Assembly (NCBI GenBank): GCA_033239525.1
Contig: BSYO01000038.1
Coordinates: forward strand, 11,659,041-11,723,040
Source of the DNA: Nepenthes gracilis
Taxonomy: Eukaryota; Streptophyta; Magnoliopsida; Caryophyllales; Nepenthaceae
Reading direction: 5' to 3'
Length of the DNA: 64,000 nt
Numbering within the stretch: position 1 is the first letter of the stretch; every line of letters begins with the position of its first letter. Below the pieces are notes generated by a model. It was not told the DNA's origin and searched no databases. It was given only the letters and a program-made list of their open reading frames with translations. This document shows, one piece after another, positions 9,339 to 21,111 of the stretch. The translations under genes and the position numbers were made by a program.

Positions 9339-11463
9339 ATGGCAGCGAAAACAGAAGGCTCTTCTTCTTCCCGTGTCCGCAGAGCTGTACGCCATGGTGT
9401 TCGCAACACCAGATCGATTTTGACTGAGGCGTATATAGCCTCCCTTAGGGTAGACTATGCGATTCCCGGCGAGCTGATTTCCCTTGCTCCTGATCCTCAA
9501 GATAGAGCCGACGCCCCTCCAGAGGGTTTTATAACAGTTTATGAGTACCATCTGAAGGGTGGACTTCGTATTTCATTGCACTGCTTGCTGCATGCAGTAG
9601 TCGATGCACTGGGAGTTCCCATGGCCAGGCTTCACCCTAACGCCTTACGCTACCCGGTGTCTCTCGTGCGTCTTCGCCATCATGCACCAAGGCGACTTTG
9701 ACGCCGAAGGTGGCTGGGTAATTTTTCGGGCCTCGGAGTCGGAGGATTGATATCGCTCACCCCCGGGCGGGATTCAACTTGCGTGGCACAAATCCCGACT
9801 CAGTTAAGGGGCTGGAAGGAGCGCTTCTTCTTCCTCCGCACGCCTTTCGAGTATGAGCTTCCGAGAGGGTGGGGCCCGATCTCGGAGTTCTTCCTAACAA
9901 GCCTGCCGATGAGGACATCGCCGAATCCTCGGCCGATCGCCCGTTCGATCCCGAGGAGGAGAACTTTAAAAACGGGCCACTACCTTACCCCTATCACGTT
10001 TGAGATTGCAGATGGGGACCTCCCGCCGGCCGGGCGGCGGCCGGGCCGATCGTGGAGGTCCCGGAGATACGGAGACTCATCCGCAGCCCCGTCGATGCTG
10101 AGAGGAGAGTTGTTCTCCACGCTGCGTTCTTGAGCGGATGAGGACGCGGCAGCCCTCAAAAGGTTGAGGGAAGCAGAAGCGCCTCTCCGAAGGAGGTGGA
10201 GAAGGCGAGTCGTCGGTTCTTCAGCTGCGGGAAGTTCGGCTCCGACGAGATCTGCCAGGGCGCGTCGCCAAAGGGAAACTGCCGTACCTTCGTCGACTTC
10301 GATCGCGGAGCCATCCGCTCACGAAGTCGGCGAGGTCGAGTCTCTACCTGCCGGGACCTCCTGGCCGGCTGTCAGACGGCCCCGGCGTCGGGGACGTTGT
10401 TGTTCGATAGCCCCGAGAGGCCATCGGTTTGAAGACTGAGCCGGCGTCGGAGGCCGGGGCCTGATCGCCGCCCGGCTATCCTTGTCGAGCCCGTCTCTGC
10501 GCACGGGCCTCCCGGGATCCCCCGTGGTATTCTCGTAGGCCGGGACGGCTCCTGCTGCCGCTCCGAGACACCGTGAAGGAAGCCGGCCGCGCTCGTGGCA
10601 AGAGCCCCGAGCGTTCTGCGGCTGCGCATCCTTCCAAATGCCCTCCTCATGCAAAGGGGCCGAGGAGACGGAGCCCCGGGAGTGGCCCCTTTGGATGAGC
10701 TCCCACGGTCGCATCCTCGGGGCTGTCGGCGGCCCGCGGCCCGTGGGTCGGGACTAGCGAAGGCGGCCGGACGCCTCGCGGCGCAGAGCTCGCGAGCGCT
10801 CAGCGGCGGCCAGCCTTCCAGCCAGCCCTCCCCATGTTGTTGAGAAGTTGAGCCCCAGAGAGGCTCTCCTGCGATTCACACGCTTCATGCGCGCCGAACA
10901 TCTTTTGGTACGGTTGTCTCCTTCCGGACTTCTTCCCTTTGCTGTCCATTTTGGTCATGCCTAACTTTCCTTCTCCGCGAGGCTCCGACGACATCTTGTC
11001 CCCTCGAGGTGCGCGCCCGACTCTTTCCGCCCGCAGCCTTGAGCGGATCATCGTTGACGGCACCATCTCGCCGCGGCGCCTGGCTCGATCGCATCCCTCA
11101 CTGAGGAGGTTGGGCAGGCGGCGGAGAGTGGCACAAATGAGGGCTTCTTTCTCGGCCGGAGGACAGATCATCAGGCTGTCGTAGACGCGGTCGGGCAAGA
11201 CTCCCCTTCGAGTGGCGGTCGGCGATGGATACTACCGCTTTTGGGATGGTATCCGCCAGGCCGCAGATCGCCTCCTGGCGGCTCCTCACGCCCGGCAGCG
11301 TCCCTTCATCCAGAAACGCCGGGTAGGAGAAGGCCGCGCGCGAAGACGTTCCTCGAGGAAGCGGGCCGTCGAGTCCCTCTTGGCCATTAGCTTCGCCGTT
11401 GAGTTTCGAGTTCGGTTTCGTTGTTGTATCATGCTTGCTCCAGATAATGTCTCGTATAAATGA
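9339..11463 (+). pseudogene. Antisense additional ORF of element B, 'putative gypsy type transposon' (Transposase_28-like)
   Basis: The ORF runs opposite to gag-pol, between integrase and the 3' LTR. The first 120 codons (9339-9701) carry the family blocks VDYAIPGELISLAPDP, APPEGFITVYEYHLKGGLR, then LPL-type hydrophobic residues and GVPMARLHPNALRY. After a frame change the next block is GWKERFFFLRTPFEYELPRGW (near 9800). A charged helical stretch (AALKRLREAEAPLRRR) appears around 10150. From about 10600 to 11463 several short frames continue without a recognisable motif. The family is known from Pfam as a plant gypsy-associated domain; its function is unknown. At least three frame changes make this copy a pseudogene. 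Element C has the same ORF in the same place and orientation. Confidence 0.7.
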
Positions 11464-12531
11464 GAAGCTTTTGCTTGCGCTTAGCCCACGCTTCCTTTAT
11501 CATACGGCGTTGCTCGCCTTTTGCTTTGCTTTACTTGTTGGATCATGCTTCGTTTTGAGTATTGGGCCCTTTGGGAGCCGTGATTAAGGCCCTATACAGC
11601 GCCTTCTTGCGTGGTGCTCGCCCTTCGTAAGAGGATGTCGTCAGCTCACACGTTTGGGGAGCTCGATCCGATAAAGCGGATGTCGCCGCCAAGCCCCTGG
11701 AGCTCTGCGCAGGGCTAGCGCAGCCGGTCGGGCCGCGTTCCGGACTCCGGGTCTAGGCCTCGGTCGCGTATAATGCGGGGGGTGTGTCGCTCTGCTCAGC
11801 GTTATGAACACCAAGTTGAGGTCCTAGCCCACGACCATTGTAGACCGAGGGTGCTCTCTTCTCGTGCAAGAAGGTGCCGCACGCCCCCTAAGGTTTTGTT
11901 GGCCAGTAGAGTGGGGACTCCAAGAGCCCCAGGCCTATGGGTCTTGACCGAGGCGGGTCGTGGCGCGTAGCCTTTGGAATGGATCGCCCGGATCCGGTGT
12001 CTCGGCCACTACTGGACGCTACGGGCCGACTAGCACGGGCCGAGTCTCGGGTGGCCTGCTCGGGCCTTTTGGGCGCGAAGCCATGGTGAGTAGAGCCGTC
12101 CCGTGCCATCTAGCGTGAGGACGGAGTCCGTGGACGGTCAAGCTCGGACCGCTGCACCGGAGCTGAGGGCGAGTTTTACGAGACGGACGCTTGTCCTCCC
12201 GGCTTCGAAGCGATCCTAGGTCGTTTGATTTGATTATGCAATGCATGCCATCAATTCACACGAATGAATATGCAATATGACAATAAGAGTGATAATGTTA
12301 ACCAAAAGACAAAAACATGCTCAAGCACTCATCATGATGTATGCGCGTCGACTTACCTGGATCGCCGCATCATTGATAATATTTCAAAGTTGGCGGCATT
12401 CCATGTCCGTGGGACAAGTTTGCCGCTGCAGCGCGTGGCTTGACGCTCCGCTCCCGGAGGATCATGGAGACGAAGAACGGCCCCTCCCATCACAGGGAGA
12501 GCTTGTTCTGTTCGCGGTCTTTCAGCCGCCT
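11464..12531 (-). other. 3' untranslated region of element B
   Basis: About 1.07 kb between the end of the antisense ORF and the integrase C-terminus. It is GC-rich and has no credible ORF. Short repeated words such as cgggccgactagcacgggcc and gggtggcctgctcggg occur near 12000-12070, in the place where A and C have minisatellites, but I could not define a clean period. An AT-richer patch at 12230-12380 borders the integrase end. Confidence 0.5.
11882..11898 (-). other. Internal polypurine-tract-like motif of element B
   Basis: The minus strand reads CAAAACCTTAGGGGGCG. Element C has CAAAATCTTAGGGGGC at the matching place (46215-46230), also between the 3' UTR repeats and the antisense ORF. 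The resemblance to the LTR-adjacent polypurine tracts (gggggctag) suggests an extra priming site, but this is inference. Confidence 0.5.
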
Positions 12532-13590
12532 CTACGCTCCGGAGGACCCGGATCTCCCGACTTCCGGTGGCGTGCCTTCACCCGCTTGTTGTAGTATCGC
12601 GCGACTGTTCTTTGGCGGCGGTTCGGCCGCGCGGCGTCCCGAACCTCGAGAGCAAGTCCGGACTCTCCGTTGCTTCACAAGCGTTGGTGGTTGGGTCGGT
12701 GTTCGACCCGCCCAGTTGGCATTCCCACTTCTACGGAACGACCGCCTCAACTCCGGCGAGAGGTTGAAAGGCGTCTCCTTGTTGATTCCCTCGTAGTGGG
12801 TTCGGTATGACCATAGCGATGGTAGCTCCTCGGCCCAGGAGCCCCTGTCTTCCGATCGGGTCTTTATCCCATGCGGCAACGTGCGGTTGGTAACCTCGAC
12901 TGCCGTTGGGTCGCGGGTGCGCCACGGATGTGTGCACCAGCAATGCGGAGGTCGCGCGAGCACTTTGTAAAGCGTTTCCCGGTGGTGGGTCCCGTGCAAA
13001 TCACCACAACCTCGGGGATCCCAGCGGCAACAATGCCTTGGCGGAGGAACTCCGTCGCATTGTGCTCATGATCTTAGCGAGAGGGGCAGCTTCCACCCAT
13101 TTCGTAAAATAGATGATCTGAGACGATCGTAAATTTTCTGTCCCGGGCCGTTGGGAGTGGACCCAGTATGTCGAGCCCCGTTGCGCGAACGGCCATGGGG
13201 ATCGGAGATAGTGCAGCTCGGTGTGGGGCCGGGTGTGTCATGTTGCCGTGGACTGCAACTTTCACACTTGCGGACGAACTCCATAGCGTCTCGCTTCATG
13301 GTGGGCCAGTAGAAGCCCCGCCGCATGACATTGAATGCCAAGTTCTTCCCGCCAATGTGTGATCCGCACAGCCCCAAATGTACTTCTGCCAACGCGTAGT
13401 CGGCCTCCTCTGGGGTAAGACATTTCAGGAGGGGAGCTGAGTATCCCCGTCTGTACAGCCTTCCGTTCAGAATCGTGTACCATCCCCCGTTTTCTTGACC
13501 CGCTTGGCATCGTTGGCATCTTCTCGTAAGGTTCCTCCGACAGAACCGTATGTGCGGCGTCATCCAATTACCTCCCGTGTCGATCTGCAT
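12532..13590 (-). pseudogene. Integrase of element B, frameshifted
   Basis: From 13590 downward the HHCC zinc-binding region is readable: LTPEEADYALAEVHLGLCGS, then HIGGKNLAFNVMRRGFYWPT, with cysteines in RKCESC. The catalytic core then appears in shifted frames: GLDILGPLPTARDRKFTIV at 13074-13265, and the Glu-containing block (AVEVTNRTL) with LWSYRTHYEGINKETPFNL at 12532-12999. At least two frame changes and small deletions interrupt the core. Unlike element A, the Trp of YYWPTMK (here FYWPTMK) is present. Confidence 0.85.
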
Positions 13591-14570
13591 TACTTCTTTG
13601 TCCTCGGCCGTCGCCGGGTGCGTTTAGGACTTCCCGGGCTCCCTCGCGTCTTTTGCTCGATTTGATTACGGCGGCGTCCGGGCGGTAGGTCGGCCACGTT
13701 CGTTATCGATCTCGGGATATGCTCGATCTCGAATTGACCGAACTCGGGGATCGGGGTTCTTACTTTCGCCCGGATACCTCACTAGTTGTGGGTTCGCGGC
13801 TCCGAAGTTCCCTTTCACCCGGGGTCACCACGAGCTCGAAATCACTACGCACGACCCGGCCGCCGCGGGAACACTCCTGCGCCGATCGCAGGCCGCGAGA
13901 GGGCTTCATATTCTGCGCAACGTTGTTCGTGGCCGGAAGGCCGGTGTAGCAGTATGTGATCTCCATGCCTTCGGGCGTCCTTAGCACAACACCCGGCCTC
14001 GCCGCCTCGCCCCGGGGTGACGATCCGGCCCACGTTGAGAGTCCATACGGCGGGATCTCCGCTCCGTCTTCTTCTCCGCGTTGTTGTCCTCTCGCTTGCT
14101 CTGGCGTTGCTTCGACAATGAAGTCCGCCCGGGCTCGCCTTTCACGGCCGGTCGCGGCCGAAACTCAGGTCGAACTCCCGAGCTCGACGACCCACTTCAC
14201 CGGCCCGTGGGGCGTCTGAAAGCCTGCAAAATCGTCCTCAACGGTGGTGCTGCTAGCACGACGATCCGATGTGACGGAAGTAGGGTCGCGGCTTCCGCAT
14301 GCATAGGCGAGTGCGAGCGCCATCTTTTCGTGCGCGGATAACGTTTCTATGTCCGTCAAGACCCGGCTCACGTAGTACACCGGCCAAGCTGTTTGCCTTC
14401 ATGTTTCGCCACTAACACGGAGGCGAGGGCGAAGCCGACGTTGCTGGGGTAGAGGTAGAGATCTTCTCCTTCGGCGGTGAGCTCGGGAGCTGGCGCGGCT
14501 GGAAAGATAAGTCTTGATTCCTCGAATGCTTCGCGCATTCTTCACTCCATTTGAACCCGTGTGACTTGGT
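13591..14570 (-). pseudogene. Dual RNase H region of element B, frameshifted
   Basis: Pieces of both RNase H domains are spread over several frames. YYVSRVLTDIETLSAHEKMA (14380-14165) is from the RT-linked RNase H. The second RNase H shows as LRTPEGMEITYCYTGLPATN at 13760-13987, matching LRTLQGLEIKYSLTLGFSAT in element A, and the conserved WVVELG block follows the same order. No single frame covers a whole domain. Confidence 0.7.
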
Positions 14571-15441
14571 GCCCCTTAGCGCCTTGAAGAAAGGCAAGTA
14601 TTTCTCAGGGTGACTTGGCCAAGAACCGTGAGAGGGCGGCTATCCGCCCGTCGCCTTACGGACTTCTTTGCTTGTGCGCGGAGGGTTCAAATCGAGTATT
14701 GCCTTGATCTTCTCGGATTGGCTTCTATTCCGCTCTGATACAATGAAGCCTAAGAATTTTCCGAGGTTACCCCGAACGCGCATTTGGCGGGGTTAAGCTT
14801 CATCCCATGCTTTGTCGGAGGATCTGGGAAGGTCTCGTCTAGGTCGCCGACGTGGCGGCTTGCGACCTTGCTTTTTACAAGCATATCGTCGACGTACACC
14901 TCCACATTCCGCCCAATTTGAGTGCGAACATCTTGTTTACGAGGCGCCGGGCGTTGCGCCCGCATTCTTGAGACCAAAGGGCATCATTTTGTAGCAATAC
15001 GTCCCTTGGTGCATCATGAACGAGGTGTGCTCCTCGTCCTCTCAGTCCATCCGGATACTGTTGTATCCGAAAGTACGCGTCCATGAAGCTCAGCCAGTTC
15101 GTGCCGGACGTGGAGTCCACGAGTTGGTCAATCCTTGGGAGCGGAAAGCTATCTTTGGGCGAGGCCTTATTCACGTCGGTGAAGTCGACACACATCCGCC
15201 ACTTGCGCATTGCTCTTTTTACCAAAGACGACGTTGGACAGCCACTCCGGTCTTGGACTTCTCTCGATAAATCTCTGGCGTCCAAGAGCCTCTTTACTTC
15301 TTCTTCCCTGATGGCGACCAACTTCGACGGAGTGGTTCCTCCGCTCACGGGACGGGTTTTCGGCTCGCCAAGGCCCGGCTTGTGGACTATGACTTCGGCC
15401 GATATCCGGGCATGTCGTGAGCCCCAGTACTGCAAACACAT
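14571..15441 (-). pseudogene. Reverse transcriptase of element B, frameshifted
   Basis: 15441-14875 carries KPG-type N-terminal residues, then CVDFTDVNKASPKDSFPLPR, LSFMDAYFRIQQYPD and RRLVNKMF. 14977-14750 carries the active site [14 protein letters not shown] (YVDD intact) and [17 protein letters not shown]. The thumb and the start of the connection (MPFFKALRGTKSHGFKWSEE) are at 14597-14412. The motifs are in order, but several one- or two-base indels separate them. Confidence 0.85.
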
Positions 15442-15464
15442 CGAGTTGGTCCGTAGGAAGGTAA

Positions 15465-16138
15465 TTAGTCTGTCGCGATCTCACCGGGTTGAAGGGATTT
15501 CCCTATCTTTGACGCACCGCTCGGATCGGAGGGATCGAGCGGAATCGCCTCAGTTTCCTCCCCTGATTGGGCCTGTTGGAGCGACGTCTCGTCGCGGAGG
15601 TCCAGGTCTTCACTTGGTCCGCATGGTGTCATAGGACTGATTTGGGACAAGTAGCACGTCCGCCCCATTTCTTGATCTCCGAGAACTTCTCCCACTCCCC
15701 AAGGGGTGGGAAATTTCACCTTCAGGTGTGGGATGGACGTGACGGCTTCGAAGGCCGTCAGGAATGGTCTGCCGAGTATGGCATTGTAGACAGACGGAAG
15801 GTCGACGACGAGGAACGCCAACTCGCGCGTCATAGAGCGCGGGTGAGTCCCCATCGTGACTTCCAGTCGTATAATCCCTTGCACTGGAACAGGCTCGTTG
15901 TCCAAGCCGTATAATGGTCCGTTTGCTGCCTTCATTTGGCTACGTTTTAGTCCCAGTTTGGTGAACGCGGTAAGATACAGCAAATTTTGTGAGCTTCCAT
16001 TATCAATGAAGACCCGTTTCAGCTGGTAGTCATCTCCACCAGCAGAAACGAGGGCCGATACAACAAGGGGGTCAGTATGGGGGGAAGTTACATGCGCCAT
16101 GTCTTCGCTGCTAAAGCTAATGACATCATTTCTAACCC
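15465..16138 (-). pseudogene. Aspartic protease region of element B
   Basis: The best preserved coding piece of B (ORF 16100-15465, 211 codons). It shows MAHVTSPHTDPLVVSALVS, the active-site block VFIDNGSSQNLLYLTAF (Asp-Asn-Gly), YGLDNEPVPVQGIIRLEVTM and LPSVYNAILGRPFLTAFEAV. It aligns with the 4033-3371 ORF of element A without gaps over most of its length, including the EDLDLRDE motif near its end. The upstream end probably continues from gag. Confidence 0.85.
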
Positions 16139-17765
16139 CTAATTTCGCCCGCTTGCTACTGGAAGCTATTTCCGTGTCCCGTGCAGCGTTTGCGCGCGTC
16201 GGCGGAAGAGATCATGTGGACTACGCCTGCCGCCGTGCGGGCTCTTGGTGGCTCGGCCGGGTTCTCCGTCGAGGGGGCGAGTTCTTGCCCGAGCCTTTCA
16301 CGAATCTCTTGAGTGTCTCGCCGGATCGATCTTCAATCTCTGCTTGCAGTGGTGCGGCGGAGTTCTCGAGTCCCTGTGCCCCTGGCAGTGGGCAAGCGGT
16401 ACTGTCCGCCGCCGCCATTGGACCCTTGGTGTCTTCGGCCACTTGAAGAATCTTTCATCCTGGATCTCGCATCGATGTTTGTGCGGCTATCATTCGGCGG
16501 GTCGAGAGGCCTGCCAGAATCCTTCTTAGGCCGGCGGCTGGCCGCTGGGCGCGCTCCATGAAGCGGCCCAGTCACCGTCCCTCTTTCTTTCACCCGGAGG
16601 CTCTGGAGGTCTCAGGGCCGATCCGCCTTCGGGGCATTTCGCCGTTGGCCTCTTCGGCCGTGATATACGCCCGGCAATGGTCTCGCCTCCTGAAAGTCTG
16701 CGGGCGTGCGACAGTGCTTGAAGAAGTCCCCGCCGCCAAAGTGGCGACGAAGGCGTTGAGCTTCGGTTCGTCGGAGAGGTGCGGGATCCGTCGCGCCTCG
16801 GTGATGAAACGGTCCAGGAACCGCTTCGGGCTTTCATCCAAGTTTGGCGGAGGCGGACTAGGTGCCATGGTTGCCTCTCCTCCCGCCCGGGAGGCGAATC
16901 GGCGCTCAGAAGGCGCCGGCGAGCTCGTCGAACGAGCATATGGAGTTCGGGGAGGCCATGGAACCGGAGTAGCGCGTCGCCCCTAAGGGTGACGGGGAAG
17001 CTTCGACACATCGGGCCTCGCTTGCCCCTTGTAGAGTGAGGTGGGTGCGGAAGGCGGGAGATGGTCCATGGGATCCTTGCTTCCGTATCCCTCCATGACG
17101 GCATTCCGAACTTGCTCGGTAGCGAGCCGGCCCGCGAGTCCATGGCGAAGGGCGACTGCGGAGATTGGGAGGAGGAGGGCGTGGGCTTCTCTCTTGCGCA
17201 GGTGTCCCACAACACCTTGACTTTCTCCTCCATCGAAGGATCCGTAGAGCCCTTCAAGGCTGAGGACGGCGCGCGGAGCTCCGTGTTCCCCCTGGGTTCG
17301 CCCGCGTGCTGTCGGGGGTGGCGGCTCTGTATGGGAGGCGCGCTCCCCTGGAGCCCGCGGCGGTGGCCTCCGTTGCCACGCGAGTTGCGGGAGCGTCCCT
17401 TAAGGGCTGTCCTCCACAGCCGTCATCGGCGTGGCGGCTTTCCGCCTCGTCTCGCCGTTTCACCGGGTGCGGGGCTGGGCGGCTGCGTGGTCGTGACGGT
17501 TGGCTCGCCTCCTGCGAGTGGCTTCTCGGCGCCTTTCTCTCTTGGAAGTAGAGGCCTGAGCCGCTAGAGGGGCAGCCCCTGGCACGGCGGTTCCGGTGTT
17601 CGCGCATACGGCGAGGAGGATCTCCTTCAGGGCGTCTAACTCCGCGGCCAGGTGGCGGGTGCCCGGCTCCGGTTGGTTGTTTGCTTGGTTCCCCGTGGGG
17701 GGAACCCCATCCTGGATGGTGGTCTCCACCGCTGGAGCACTGGTTTGTGCTCTGGTGTTTACCAT
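16139..17765 (-). pseudogene. Gag of element B, frameshifted
   Basis: The ATG at 17765, 50 bases inside the PBS, begins MVNTRAQTSAPAVETTI and continues with ELDALKEILLAVCANTGTA. The gag core follows in other frames: SLPSKFGMPSW, CRSFPVTLRGDALLRFHGLP, then EERQPWHLVRLRQTW (17257-16526) and RRIPHLSDEPKLNAFVATLA (16868-16590), matching RQIPRLTDEVKLNAFLSALE in element A. The zinc-knuckle region (16139-16520) is too scrambled to read. Many frame changes make this non-functional. Confidence 0.8.
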
Positions 17766-17814
17766 GCTTGGTTGTTCAGCCTGGGGTAGGAAAGTGACAC
17801 TTGGCTTTCTGTCA

Positions 17815-17834
17815 GGTTCCCACAGACGGCGCCA
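17815..17834 (-). other. Primer-binding site of element B
   Basis: On the minus strand the sequence TGGCGCCGTCTGTGGGAACC lies one base inside the 5' LTR. This PBS sequence is common in plant Ty3/gypsy elements. I do not assign the tRNA. Confidence 0.85.
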
Positions 17835-17835
17835 A

Positions 17836-18821
17836 TGTTGCGTCCCGGGCCCAAGGTTGTTGTACGGATTAGGGAGCCTTCGGATTCCTAAGCGCGCGTG
17901 GGCTCGGGAAGAAGGATCCGGTCTCCGTCTCTCAGAACCTGGACCTGCACAACACAAACAACAAACAAGAGGTGAAGGGTCTGGTAGGATTTCTCCCACC
18001 AAGGCCACTCCGACGCTCAAGTCAGCAAATTCCCGCAATTGACGGAAATGCGCACGCTAAGGTGGTGCGCGTAAAAATGCTGTAATGCGTAAGAAGAGCT
18101 TATGTGATGATGAGTAGAAATGCAACAGGCAGAGGTGATGGAAGGCACGGCTTCCTTGGTGCACCGCGATGAGTGGCTAACTTTCCCGCTTGACGGGATG
18201 AGAAGAAGGAGAGCGATTTGGTCCAATCCGCTCAGAGGATTGGAGCCTTATGGAAGCTGGATTAGAGCTTGGGATCCAAGGTTACCCTTAGTCGCAAGAT
18301 CGCAGAACCAGAAAATCGTTCTCGGAGTTGGAATCCGAATTCAGAGCCAGAATCATCCCCCCCTTTCTCTGGAGGGTGAGGGTGCTTATATATGCCTCCT
18401 CCCGTTTGGACTCTTGGGCACCAAGACGCCCGTTACTTGGGGTCGTTCGCCGTTGGTCGCGATCGTTGACCGCCGGTCACGCCCAGCTATCGATAAGCGT
18501 GCGAGCTGTGCTGGCGTTGCTTATTGTTGATCACGCTCGATTTTCCTTGAGAGAGGTGGTTGGCCGTCTCAGACGAGAATACGATGGCGTTGGCGTGGCG
18601 CCCGCCCATGCCTCTATTGGCTAGCCTTTCCGCCTTTCACGCTTGTTCCGGCGACGCATTTAATGCGCCGCGAGTTTCACGTTGGTTTCAGTGGCGTGAC
18701 TCGCGCCTATTCCCGTTGGACCTGGGCTGACGCTTTCTCGCGAGCTCCTCATTTTCTCATGGGCCGCTGTTTGCTTTATGGGCCTGGACCTGTCTCATGG
18801 GCCGGAACATGGGACCCAACA
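17836..18821 (-). repeat. 5' LTR of element B
   Basis: 986 bp with ends tgttgcgtcccggg and gggacccaaca (plus strand), paired with 7090-8047. TATA box near 18382-18395 (gcttatatatgcc). agaat follows at 18822-18826. Confidence 0.95.
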
Positions 18822-19047
18822 AGAATATACCTAACATTCTAAGTATTAAAATATAATTACTTAGTATGTATTAGTATATATATTTAGTGATTTAATTTGT
18901 TTAATAATACAATAAAATGACAATATCAATGTAAATATTATAGAGATCAAATATTTGTATGGTTGATCTTCTTTACTATGAATGCTATATATATATCATC
19001 ACATTCATTTGATATATATATATATTTTGTGCCATGATTTCCTAACA
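18822..19047 (+). repeat. Copia 5' LTR, right part
   Basis: Continues the LTR broken at 7089. It aligns with 25663-26004: cctaatattctaaatatt-type start, gatttaatt-gtttaa-aatacaataa, ttgtatggttgatc-ttcactatgaat, and the common end atttcctaaca. Without B and one agaat copy the LTR is about 787 bp, matching the other copy (about 786 bp). Confidence 0.85.
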
Positions 19048-19061
19048 GCGGTATCAAAGTT
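19048..19061 (+). other. Primer-binding site of the copia element
   Basis: gcggtatcaaagtt follows the LTR end. It is a degraded match to TGGTATCAGAGC, the initiator-methionine-tRNA site used by most plant copia elements. Confidence 0.7.
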
Positions 19062-21111
19062 ATCTCTTTATTTATTGGTTAAATGACCGGGTATGTGAGA
19101 GTTTGTTTATGTATGGCTTCATATTTTCTTGCTAATGGAGCGTTGATCCTTTAATATGAGGTAATTATCTGAAAATTTTACGGGTACAAAATTTTTAAAT
19201 TTATTTAGGCATTTTACAATACCAAAATCCTTTAATGTTTTAATTTAATGAAAACATTTATTATATATATGAATTTTATTTGTAATAATTATTATTACGA
19301 ATTGTTATATATTACATGAGATGTTACATATTACTATTATTCAATTGTTACAAATTGATTTTTATGTTTGGATTAAATCAAAATATATTATATGAGATGT
19401 TATATATATATATATATATTTGATTATACCCTTTTTAAGAACTATTATACTTGATAATGGTGTTCTAGTGGGAGTGATTTTAGGTTTAACTTGAACCTAA
19501 TTTTTGACGGATCTAAAATATTAAAATTATCACTTATAAGATATATGGACAGCTCTCTACCTTTACATGATCAAGAACTTACCTTGATGTAGGGATGAAA
19601 TATTTCTGAAGTCAAACTTCAAGATGAAAATATAATTAATATGATGTTCCACATCTTATATTATTTTATTTCACAATTTTAAATGTTAAAGTTGATAAGA
19701 CTTAATCCTCTAATGATATAATATTAAGTCAATAGTGGTTAGAATATTGGTGAATGTTAACGGTAACCTTTTGTTATAGTAATATGATAATTGTTTTATT
19801 TATTTTATGAGTTAGCCGGCTAAGTGCTAACACTGGATTCATAAAATTATAAAAATATTATCATTTTATTATATTAGATGTTTATGAGAGAATGACATAT
19901 TTTTATTGTGCTACCATAAGGGATGTGTCATTATTCCCTATCTATAAAATAATGTCATTAATTTGTTGTGTTATCACAAGAGTTTGACATTAGAGTAATG
20001 AGATCTTAACCCTAGTTGTAGATAGATCATCTATATATTACTCATTATAAATAAGATTAAATACAACTTTTTTCTATTACTTGTCAGGATAGATGTAATT
20101 CGTAAATTTCTCTGATATATATTATGATGTATGAATATCTTATTTAGTTCAATTTTTTACAATAATTTTCTAAAAATTGCCAAATTAGGGATCTGATAAT
20201 AAAATGCTTAAATTTTTTTCTAATTGTAGAAAAAACACAAAACTTTCCACAAAGTAAAAAAGAACAAATATTAATTAAATAATAAAATAGAGCCCACCCA
20301 AAATACATTCATGGACTATTATATGTAAGGTCCAAATGCACAATTTTGTGACTTTTATTCCATAAATATTTATATATATGGAAAAAATACTTCAAATATT
20401 CACTTTTACACATATGGGACAAAATTATTAAATATTTGATAAAACTCAAGCAAAAATCTCAAAATTTTCAATAAAAATTATACGTACATAACAATATTTA
20501 AAGCGAGGAAGTTAAAGGGCCACATACATTTATATCAAAATAAGAAATATAGATAAAATTAAAAAAATTATAAATAAATCAAAGAAAGGGTTTAGAATAC
20601 TTGTATTAACATTTTAATCTCAAATATTTGGTGAGATAAAGCTCTAAATTTTCTACATTTTATTCCTCACTATTTTTTCTCTTCTCTTTTTTTTTTATAT
20701 CTATTTTTCTTAGGAAAAATGCCATGAACGGTGCATGTAGGCTTTAAATAACCAAATTGATACACGAGCACCCAACATATCTGTAACAGGTGCCACTCAT
20801 AACCTTCAGGCATGCATGAGCATTATATTACGTATTGTTCAGGTGCTAACATTTTGTCTAAATTGCACATGAGTACTATATAGGCGAACATCAGGTGTGA
20901 CTTAATTTGCTCAAAACACACATGAGAGTCGCACAGGGCATCTGAGGCATATGACTTCTGCTTCGGATCTGCACAAGTGCGACTCTGGCATCATTCATAT
21001 GTTGACATGATTTCGTCAAAAATCAAATTTATTCTCAATATATATTATACAATAATTTCTAAATTAATTCAAAATTATTCTAATGATATCATAATTTAAC
21101 AAATAAAAATT

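Larger units (their letters stand above)
7090..18821 (-). mobile_element. Element B: Tat-lineage Ty3/gypsy retrotransposon, complete but decayed
   Basis: An 11.7-kb insertion bounded by two LTRs with TGTTG...CAACA ends and a perfect agaat duplication, inserted into a copia LTR. From right to left it has 5' LTR, PBS, gag, protease, RT, dual RNase H, integrase, a long 3' region, an antisense ORF, a polypurine tract and the 3' LTR. It is strikingly GC-rich against the AT-rich flanks. Reading frames change every few hundred bases or less, so no polyprotein can be read through, although every domain is recognisable. Confidence 0.93.
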
